This document shows, one piece after another, positions 1 through 4,282 of a stretch of 6,397 bases of DNA. The notes beneath the pieces were generated by a model, which was not told the origin of the DNA, made no database searches, and saw only the letters and a list, made by a program, of their open reading frames with translations. Made by a program: the position numbers and the translations under genes. Positions within the stretch are counted from its first letter, which is position 1; each line of letters starts with the position of its first letter. Origin of the DNA: an uncultured Lachnobacterium sp. (GTDB lineage Bacteria > Bacillota > Clostridia > Lachnospirales > Lachnospiraceae); the NCBI GenBank assembly GCA_945971355.1, contig CAMFPD010000129.1, positions 1 through 6,397 of the forward strand, in the 5' to 3' direction.

Positions 1-72
1 GAGGAAGGTCTGAATGTTGAGGAAACAGTAGATAAACTTATAGAAAATTTGCGATTTCTGAATAACAAATAG
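1..72 (+). CDS. 3' end of an unidentified gene (partial, cut by window edge)
   Basis: Frame 1 is open from the window edge to a TAG at 70-72 and encodes the last 23 residues, EEGLNVEETVDKLIENLRFL followed by NNK. The residues look like an amphipathic acidic helix, which is a common kind of C-terminus, and I do not recognise a family from them. The gap to the murA start is only 40 bases, with no visible terminator and no convincing promoter, so this gene and murA are probably co-transcribed. The open frame, amphipathic pattern and position make it likely to be a real coding end, but 23 residues are too few for a function. It could equally be a cell-envelope gene or something unrelated. Confidence 0.6.
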   Translation, partial: EEGLNVEETVDKLIENLRFLNNK

Positions 73-112
73 TGAATTTGCGAATAGTATATGTTAGAGG
101 TGAAGAAGAGAT

Positions 113-1405
113 ATGGAACAGTACGTAATCAAAGGTGGCAACCCTTTATACGGAGAAGTCGAAATTGGTGGGGCTAAAAATGCGGCACTTGCTATTCTTG
201 CTGCGGCAATAATGACTGATGAAACTGTTACAATAGATAATTTGCCAAATGTAAGGGATATTAATGTTTTACTGCAGGCAATTCAGGAAATTGGTGCGAA
301 GGTGGAGCGAGTTGATGTTCACAAGGTTAAAATCAATGGTTCCTTTATTCGCGAGGTTAGTGTAGATAACGAATTTATAAGAAAAATACGTGCATCATAT
401 TACTTAATAGGTGCACTTTTGGGTAAATACAGACATGCAGAGGTCGCGCTTCCAGGTGGGTGCGATATTGGAAGCAGACCAATTGATTTGCATATAAAGG
501 GTTTTCGTTCAATGGGGGCTACTGTGGAGATAGAACATGGTCTCGTTGTTGCAAAGACTGACAGACTTGTGGGAACACATATTTATCTTGATAAGGTATC
601 AGTTGGAGCTACAATTAATATCATGATGGCAGCAGCTATGGCTGAGGGCAAGACCGTAATCGAAAATGCTGCAAAAGAGCCTCATGTTGTCGATGTGGCA
701 AACTTTTTAAATAGCATGGGAGCAAATATCAGGGGTGCTGGAACTGATGTTATCAGGATTGTTGGAGTTGAGAAGCTTCACAAGACAGAGTACTCAGTTA
801 TTCCAGATCAGATTGAAGCTGGTACATTTATGTTTGCAGTTGCTGCCACAGGTGGTGATGTGCTGGTAAAGGATGTTATTCCTAAGCATTTGGAGGCAAC
901 AACCGCAAAGCTTTTGGAAGTAGGCTGTAAGGTTGAGGAATTTGACGATGCAGTGAGAGTTATTTCTGATGGTAAATTAAATCATACTCAGGTAACGACT
1001 TTACCATATCCAGGTTTCCCAACGGATATGCAACCACAGATGGCTGTTCTTCTGGGAATTGCTGAGGGTACAAGTACAGTGACAGAGAGTATTTTCGAAA
1101 ACAGATTCAAGTATGTAGATGAGCTCACAAGAATGGGAGCAACCATTAAAGTGGAGAGCAATATAGCTATAATCACTGGTGTGAAAAAGTACTCAGGAGC
1201 CAGGGTTAACGCGCCAGATCTTAGAGCAGGAGCAGCGCTGGTTATAGCCGGTCTTGAGGCAGATGGAATTACAGTAGTTGATGATATTTACTACATTGAG
1301 CGAGGCTATGAAGAATTTGAGAAGAAGCTTTCCAAGCTTGGTGCGCAGATTGAAAAGGTATCAGACGAAAAAGAACTTCAGAAGTTCATACTTAAGGTCT
1401 CATAA
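113..1405 (+). CDS. murA: UDP-N-acetylglucosamine 1-carboxyvinyltransferase (MurA)
   Basis: This cytoplasmic enzyme transfers enolpyruvate from PEP to the 3'-OH of UDP-GlcNAc, the first committed step of peptidoglycan synthesis. The 430-residue length is normal for the EPSP synthase/MurA family, and the family landmarks lie along the whole protein. Lys22-Asn23 sit in GGAKNAAL. The catalytic cysteine is Cys117 in PGGCDIGSRPIDLH, the residue alkylated by fosfomycin in the family, so the enzyme is predicted to be of the sensitive type. Arg93 and Arg122 fit the substrate-binding arginines, Asp305 in FPTDMQPQ fits the catalytic base, and Arg371 (DLRAGAAL) and Arg397 (ERGYE) fit the PEP-contacting arginines. 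The ATG at 113 follows AGAGGTG (96-102) at 10 bases. Low-GC Gram-positives often carry two paralogues (MurA and MurZ, also called MurA1/MurA2), and which one this is cannot be told from the window. It is likely expressed with the gene ending at 72 and is ended by the hairpin at 1429-1465. Confidence 0.97.
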   Translation: MEQYVIKGGNPLYGEVEIGGAKNAALAILAAAIMTDETVTIDNLPNVRDINVLLQAIQEIGAKVERVDVHKVKINGSFIREVSVDNEFIRKIRASYYLIGALLGKYRHAEVALPGGCDIGSRPIDLHIKGFRSMGATVEIEHGLVVAKTDRLVGTHIYLDKVSVGATINIMMAAAMAEGKTVIENAAKEPHVVDVANFLNSMGANIRGAGTDVIRIVGVEKLHKTEYSVIPDQIEAGTFMFAVAATGGDVLVKDVIPKHLEATTAKLLEVGCKVEEFDDAVRVISDGKLNHTQVTTLPYPGFPTDMQPQMAVLLGIAEGTSTVTESIFENRFKYVDELTRMGATIKVESNIAIITGVKKYSGARVNAPDLRAGAALVIAGLEADGITVVDDIYYIERGYEEFEKKLSKLGAQIEKVSDEKELQKFILKVS

Positions 1406-1428
1406 GCAATTGAAAACGAAACATTGAA

Positions 1429-1465
1429 AATGCCGTCGTGGATATTCCACGGCGGCATTATTTTT
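1429..1465 (+). terminator. Rho-independent terminator of murA, probably bidirectional
   Basis: The arm TGCCGTCGTGG (1431-1441) pairs with CCACGGCGGCA (1447-1457) around the 5-base loop ATATT, with one G-U pair. Two further A-T pairs at the base (1429-1430 with 1458-1459) extend it to 13 bp. On the plus strand it is followed by ATTTTT, a good U-tract, 23 bases after the murA stop. Read on the minus strand the same hairpin lies 13 bases past the HD-GYP stop codon and is followed by TTTTC, a shorter U-tract. Its location between two convergent genes suggests it serves both, more efficiently for murA. Confidence 0.9.
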
Positions 1466-1472
1466 AAGATGA

Positions 1473-2618
1473 TTAAATAACTGATTTTATGTATAAGTCT
1501 CTATGGGTATTCAAATCAATAATCGAACCATCATCCAACTGTACCATTGGTCTTGAGTAGGCTGTCTGATTCAAAAGTACAATATTACATCCTCGTCCAT
1601 CGTTGAGAATGACTCTGTTGTTCTGGTATGCAGCAGCAATCTGTTTCAGGAAAGTGAGTATATACTTGGTGTGGTATTTCTTATAACCCTCCTCCTCAAA
1701 GTTTGCTATTACCTGGAACGGACAAAGAGGCGCTCTGTAGGAGCGTGTCGCAGTCATGGCATCGTACACGTCAGCTATTGCTATTATCATTGCAAATTCA
1801 TCGATGAGGTCATCAGTGAGATTTGAAGGATATCCAGAACCATCACATCTCTCATGGTGCATCAAGGCAGCCTTTTTGATTCGTGAATCAATTGGCTGAT
1901 TTTTAAGTATGTCGTACCCAAACTTAGGATGCTGTTTTATCATTGCATACTCTTCGTCAGTAAGCTTTCCTGGTTTGTTCAATATATCCTCCGGGATTCT
2001 GACTTTTCCGATATCATGTAATAATCCTGCAAGAGTTAAAATATCAAGATCGTGCTTTTCAAGTTTTAACCATCTGCCTATCATTCTGGAAATCAGTCCT
2101 ACATTGAGACAATGTGAATATACAGAATCAGATATTATTCTCATATTAAACAGCATATCAAACATTTCAACGATTGTGTTTCTAGCCCTGAATAAATCAG
2201 AAACGCTCTCCATAAGGGCTGTTGTATCAATTGTCTCATGAGTTTTGTCAGCTGATGCGAAAACTGACTTTAGATTATCAATTGCCAGAAAATATTTCAT
2301 TTGAAAATCTCTGAATTCATCAGATGCAGCAACCTTTTGAGAATGAGTTTTACTTTCCTCGGCATGTGTTTTCACATGGCGCGCAGGTGCTTGCTCTTCA
2401 GTGGCTGGTTTGGCAGCTTCTGAGTCTTCCTCTACATTCTCTGTCTGAGGAGCATCGCCATAAACTACAGCCTCTTCTACCTTATATAATTTCATACGAT
2501 TGATGAGCTGTCTGGTGATTTCTGTACCAGCAGGTGCCAAAATCTGACCAATAGGTGTCACAATTGGTTCAGCAGCTATCATTCCAATTTCAAGTTCTTT
2601 TGGTGATAAAGTACGCAT
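1473..2618 (-). CDS. HD-GYP domain protein, probable cyclic-di-GMP phosphodiesterase
   Basis: This 381-residue soluble protein has no membrane segment or signal peptide. Residues 1-55 form a compact beta-rich N-terminal region (ending KVEEAVVYGD), similar in pattern to segments preceding HD-GYP domains in other bacteria. Residues 58-95 are a charged, low-complexity Glu/Ala/Lys linker. Residues about 135-335 are the HD-GYP domain with all metal and signature positions intact: His169, His201-Asp202 in LLHDIGK, Ile208-Pro209, His230, His254-His255-Glu256 and Asp259 in HHERCDGSGYP, Gly262-Tyr263-Pro264, and Asp283 in ADVYDAMTA. The family hydrolyses cyclic-di-GMP to pGpG or GMP using a bi- or trinuclear metal site, so catalysis is predicted, although some members prefer other cyclic dinucleotides. 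Residues about 336-381 form a second beta-rich tail. The ATG (complement of 2616-2618) follows GGAGGAA (2626-2632) at 7 bases. The gene is monocistronic, with its own promoter and a shared terminator. No diguanylate cyclase is nearby to name its partner. Confidence 0.92.
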   Translation of the reverse strand: MRTLSPKELEIGMIAAEPIVTPIGQILAPAGTEITRQLINRMKLYKVEEAVVYGDAPQTENVEEDSEAAKPATEEQAPARHVKTHAEESKTHSQKVAASDEFRDFQMKYFLAIDNLKSVFASADKTHETIDTTALMESVSDLFRARNTIVEMFDMLFNMRIISDSVYSHCLNVGLISRMIGRWLKLEKHDLDILTLAGLLHDIGKVRIPEDILNKPGKLTDEEYAMIKQHPKFGYDILKNQPIDSRIKKAALMHHERCDGSGYPSNLTDDLIDEFAMIIAIADVYDAMTATRSYRAPLCPFQVIANFEEEGYKKYHTKYILTFLKQIAAAYQNNRVILNDGRGCNIVLLNQTAYSRPMVQLDDGSIIDLNTHRDLYIKSVI

Positions 2619-2651
2619 ATATATATTCCTCCGTGAATATATTATAAAATA

Positions 2652-2680
2652 AGTATAAAGTTTTGTGTTAATAAAGTCAA
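2652..2680 (-). promoter_or_regulatory. Sigma-A type promoter of the HD-GYP gene
   Basis: Read on the minus strand there is TTGACT (complement of 2675-2680), a 17-base spacer and TATACT (complement of 2652-2657), each one mismatch from consensus at ideal spacing. The predicted start is near 2645, giving an AT-rich leader of roughly 27 bases that carries the GGAGGAA ribosome binding site. No riboswitch or operator is evident in that short leader. Confidence 0.8.
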
Positions 2681-2691
2681 TAAATTAGTAC

Positions 2692-2720
2692 TTGACAGGT
2701 ACAATAAATGGTAGTATTAT
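2692..2720 (+). promoter_or_regulatory. Sigma-A type promoter of metK
   Basis: TTGACA (2692-2697), a perfect -35 box, is followed after 17 bases by TATTAT (2715-2720), one mismatch from TATAAT. Transcription is predicted to start around 2727, about 30 bases before the first base of riboswitch helix P1. Near-consensus sequence and ideal spacing suggest strong constitutive initiation, with control left to the downstream riboswitch. Its -35 box is 11 bp from that of the divergent HD-GYP promoter. Confidence 0.87.
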
Positions 2721-2755
2721 ACAAGCCGAAGATTTGAAAATTCAATATTATATAT

Positions 2756-2862
2756 TTCTCTTATTCAGAGTGATGGAGATACAAAGGATCTGTGAAGTCA
2801 CGGCAACCCCGCAAAGTAAGTGGAAGGTGCCAACCTGAGCGAGCAATCGAACAATAAGAGGA
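2756..2862 (+). promoter_or_regulatory. SAM-I (S-box) riboswitch aptamer
   Basis: The leader of metK carries the four-helix S-box aptamer, which binds S-adenosylmethionine. P1 is CTCTTATT (2758-2765) with AATAAGAG (2853-2860), eight perfect pairs. P2 has a lower stem GTGA/TCAC (2770-2773 with 2798-2801), the conserved kink-turn strands TGGA and TGTGA, and a short upper stem GAT/ATC (2778-2780 with 2788-2790). P3 starts with GGCAACC (2802-2808) against GGTGCC (2826-2831) and continues as CCGC/GTGG (2809-2812 with 2820-2823). P4 is small, CGA/TCG (2840-2842 with 2847-2849), closed by a GCAA tetraloop. AGG in the P2 loop (2785-2787) can form the family pseudoknot with CCT in J3/4 (2834-2836). 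The primary motifs (AGAG, GGCAACC, GGTGCCAA) and the gene behind it make this secure. Confidence 0.95.
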
Positions 2863-2891
2863 TTTGATTATCTTTAGATTTAAATCCGCTT
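2856..2891 (+). promoter_or_regulatory. Antiterminator of the SAM riboswitch expression platform
   Basis: AAGAGGATTT (2856-2865) can pair with AAATCCGCTT (2882-2891) in nine of ten positions, the exception being A2859 facing G2888. Two further pairs inside (G2866-U2881 and A2867-U2880) extend it. The left strand includes five bases of the P1 3' strand (2856-2860) and the right strand is the complete 5' arm of the terminator. It therefore competes with both P1 and the terminator, giving the classical arrangement in which low SAM lets metK be read through. Confidence 0.88.
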
Positions 2892-2910
2892 ATTTTAAGC
2901 GGATTTTTTT
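2882..2910 (+). terminator. SAM-controlled intrinsic terminator upstream of metK
   Basis: AAATCCGCTT (2882-2891) pairs perfectly over 10 bp with AAGCGGATTT (2897-2906) around the loop ATTTT, and the run of seven T ends at 2910. It lies between the aptamer and the metK ribosome binding site, the position of a conditional attenuator. It should form when SAM stabilises P1 and so prevents the antiterminator. Confidence 0.93.
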
Positions 2911-2943
2911 AATGCATGTTTAGATGAATGTATGGTAATTATG

Positions 2944-2950
2944 AGAGGAG
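2944..2950 (+). promoter_or_regulatory. Ribosome binding site that fixes the metK start
   Basis: AGAGGAG ends 7 bases before the ATG at 2958. The in-frame upstream ATG at 2928 has no comparable site, and starting there would place the binding site inside the coding sequence and add ten residues not found in MetK proteins. Confidence 0.88.
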
Positions 2951-2957
2951 ACGAAAG

Positions 2958-4139
2958 ATGGAGAAATTATTATTTACTTCAGAGTCAGTAACAGAGGGAC
3001 ACCCAGATAAGGTCTGCGATGCGGTTTCAGATGCTATTCTTGATGCGTGTATGGCACAGGATCCAATGAGCCGTGTTGCTTGTGAGACTGCAAGCTGTAC
3101 AGGTTTTGTATTGGTAACAGGAGAGATTACAACAAAGGCACAGCTTGATATCCCTTCAATTGTACGTAAAACAGTAGTTGAGATTGGATACGATGATGGA
3201 AAGAAAGGTCTTGACGGAAATTCATGTGCTGTCATGGTTGCCCTTGATCAGCAGTCTGCTGATATTGCAATGGGTGTTGATAAAGCATTGGAGGCAAAGG
3301 AAGGCTCATTAACTGATGATTTAGACACAGGTGCTGGAGATCAGGGTATGATGTTTGGTTATGCTTCAAACGAGACAGAGGAGCTTATGCCATATCCAAT
3401 CGCTCTTGCACATAAGCTTGCACTTCAGCTTACAAAGGTTCGTAAGGATGGTACACTCACATACCTTCGTCCAGATGGAAAAACACAGGTTTCTGTAGAG
3501 TATGATGAGGCTGGAAAACCATTCAGACTTGAGGCTGTTGTACTTTCAACACAGCATGACGAGGATGTTACACAGGAGCAGATTCATGAAGATATTAAAA
3601 AATATGTTTTTGATCCAGTTCTTCCAGCAGAGCTTGTTGATGATAATACCAAGTTCTTCATCAACCCAACAGGTCGTTTTGTGATTGGTGGACCACATGG
3701 AGATGCAGGTCTTACAGGTCGTAAGATTATAGTAGATACATACGGTGGAATGGCGCGTCATGGTGGCGGAGCATTCTCTGGAAAGGATTGCACAAAGGTA
3801 GACCGTTCGGCAGCATACGCAGCACGTTACGTTGCAAAGAATATAGTTGCAGCTGGACTTGCTGATAAGTGTGAGATTCAGTTGTCATATGCTATCGGTG
3901 TTGCACAGCCTACATCTATTATGGTAGATACATTTGGAACAGGAAAGCTTTCTGATGAAAAGTTAGTTGAGATTGTTAGAGAGAATTTTGATCTTCGTCC
4001 AGCAGGAATTATCAAGATGCTTGACCTTCGCAGACCAATCTACCGTGGAACAGCAGCATACGGACACTTTGGACGTACAGACATCGACCTTCCATGGGAG
4101 AAAACCGATAAGGCAGAGACATTAAAGAAATATATGTAA
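2958..4139 (+). CDS. metK: S-adenosylmethionine synthetase (methionine adenosyltransferase)
   Basis: MetK makes S-adenosylmethionine from methionine and ATP, releasing phosphate and diphosphate, and is a cytoplasmic homotetramer in bacteria. From the ATG at 2958 the protein has 393 residues, the usual size. The family pattern is complete: TSESVTEGHPDKVCDAVSD with His14 and Asp16 near the N-terminus, NSCAVMVALDQQS around 88-100, the GAGDQGMMFGYA signature at 125-136, INPTGRFVIGGPHGDAGLTG around 235-254 followed by RKIIVDTYGG, the glycine-rich P-loop-like GGGAFSGKD at 269-277, and the C-terminal GHFGRTDIDLPWE. No key residue is missing. The start is chosen over an in-frame ATG ten codons upstream because of AGAGGAG at 2944-2950 and because family proteins begin with this MEKLLFTSES pattern. 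Expression is controlled by the SAM-I riboswitch in its leader, a direct product feedback loop. It appears monocistronic, ending at the hairpin at 4216-4251. Confidence 0.98.
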   Translation: MEKLLFTSESVTEGHPDKVCDAVSDAILDACMAQDPMSRVACETASCTGFVLVTGEITTKAQLDIPSIVRKTVVEIGYDDGKKGLDGNSCAVMVALDQQSADIAMGVDKALEAKEGSLTDDLDTGAGDQGMMFGYASNETEELMPYPIALAHKLALQLTKVRKDGTLTYLRPDGKTQVSVEYDEAGKPFRLEAVVLSTQHDEDVTQEQIHEDIKKYVFDPVLPAELVDDNTKFFINPTGRFVIGGPHGDAGLTGRKIIVDTYGGMARHGGGAFSGKDCTKVDRSAAYAARYVAKNIVAAGLADKCEIQLSYAIGVAQPTSIMVDTFGTGKLSDEKLVEIVRENFDLRPAGIIKMLDLRRPIYRGTAAYGHFGRTDIDLPWEKTDKAETLKKYM

Positions 4140-4204
4140 ATTGTGGTTTTAATAAAAAGTTTATAATAATTTTTTTCTTAATAAACAAAGTGACTTATAA
4201 AAAG

Positions 4205-4213
4205 TGATATAAT
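4205..4213 (+). promoter_or_regulatory. Probable extended -10 promoter for the histidine kinase operon
   Basis: TGATATAAT is a perfect extended -10 element (TG, one base, then TATAAT at 4208-4213). No good -35 box is found 16-18 bases upstream, as the positions read close to ACAAAG, which is tolerable for extended -10 promoters. The predicted start is near 4220, inside the left arm of the metK terminator, giving a leader of roughly 63 bases. The only other route to the kinase genes would be readthrough from metK. Confidence 0.55.
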
Positions 4214-4215
4214 GA

Positions 4216-4251
4216 CCATAGGATTGCGTAAAGCAATTCTATGGTTTTTTT
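4216..4251 (+). terminator. Intrinsic terminator of metK
   Basis: CCATAGGATTGC (4216-4227) pairs with GCAATTCTATGG (4233-4244) over 12 bp with one G-U pair around the loop GTAAA, followed by seven T (4245-4251). It lies about 75 bases past the metK stop. Its right arm contains an ATG (4241-4243) in frame with the downstream kinase, which is a coincidence of the hairpin and not a plausible start. Confidence 0.92.
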
Positions 4252-4269
4252 ATTTTCTACAAAAATAGC

Positions 4270-4277
4270 AGGAAGTG
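4270..4277 (+). promoter_or_regulatory. Ribosome binding site that fixes the kinase start
   Basis: AGGAAGTG lies 5 bases before the ATG at 4283. The alternative in-frame ATG at 4241 sits in the terminator hairpin, has no purine-rich site before it, and would add 14 residues ahead of a normal cytoplasmic Lys-rich start to the first membrane helix. Confidence 0.8.
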
Positions 4278-4282
4278 ACTTT

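Larger units (their letters stand above)
2619..2957. other. Divergent regulatory region between the HD-GYP gene and metK
   Basis: The longest gene-free stretch in the window (339 bases) is almost fully accounted for. From left to right it holds the HD-GYP ribosome binding site and promoter, the metK promoter, a roughly 30-base AT-rich start of the metK leader, the SAM-I aptamer, its antiterminator and terminator, and the metK ribosome binding site. The leader segment 2727-2755 holds only a weak TTGAA/TTCAA dyad (2734-2745). I see no small gene in it. Confidence 0.85.

Noticed and set aside
1909..2241. 110-codon plus-strand open frame inside the HD-GYP gene
   Set aside because: It is antisense to the catalytic core motifs of HD-GYP, serine- and isoleucine-rich in composition, with no sign of being a real protein.
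2734..2745. TTGAA/TTCAA dyad in the early metK leader
   Set aside because: Arms of five mostly A/T bases with a 2-base centre cannot form a stable hairpin, and the site downstream of the promoter gives no specific operator match.
2912..2923. Tiny open frame ATG CAT GTT TAG downstream of the riboswitch terminator
   Set aside because: Three codons, no ribosome binding site, and the riboswitch already explains control of metK.
2928..2957. In-frame upstream ATG that would lengthen MetK by ten residues
   Set aside because: The segment contains the AGAGGAG ribosome binding site for the ATG at 2958, has no binding site of its own, and the extension is not part of the MetK family.
2939..3235. 98-codon open frame on the minus strand under the start of metK
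   Set aside because: It is a shadow of the conserved metK sequence, low-complexity in composition, with no recognisable domain.
4141..4167. Possible second promoter after metK: TTGTGG followed by TATAAT
   Set aside because: The spacer is only 15 bases and the -35 box is poor, in a very AT-rich stretch where TATAAT arises by chance; RNA from it would also meet the full terminator at 4216-4251.
4241..4282. In-frame ATG that would lengthen the kinase by 14 residues
   Set aside because: It lies in the right arm of the metK terminator without a ribosome binding site; AGGAAGTG before 4283 gives a better start with a normal basic N-terminus.
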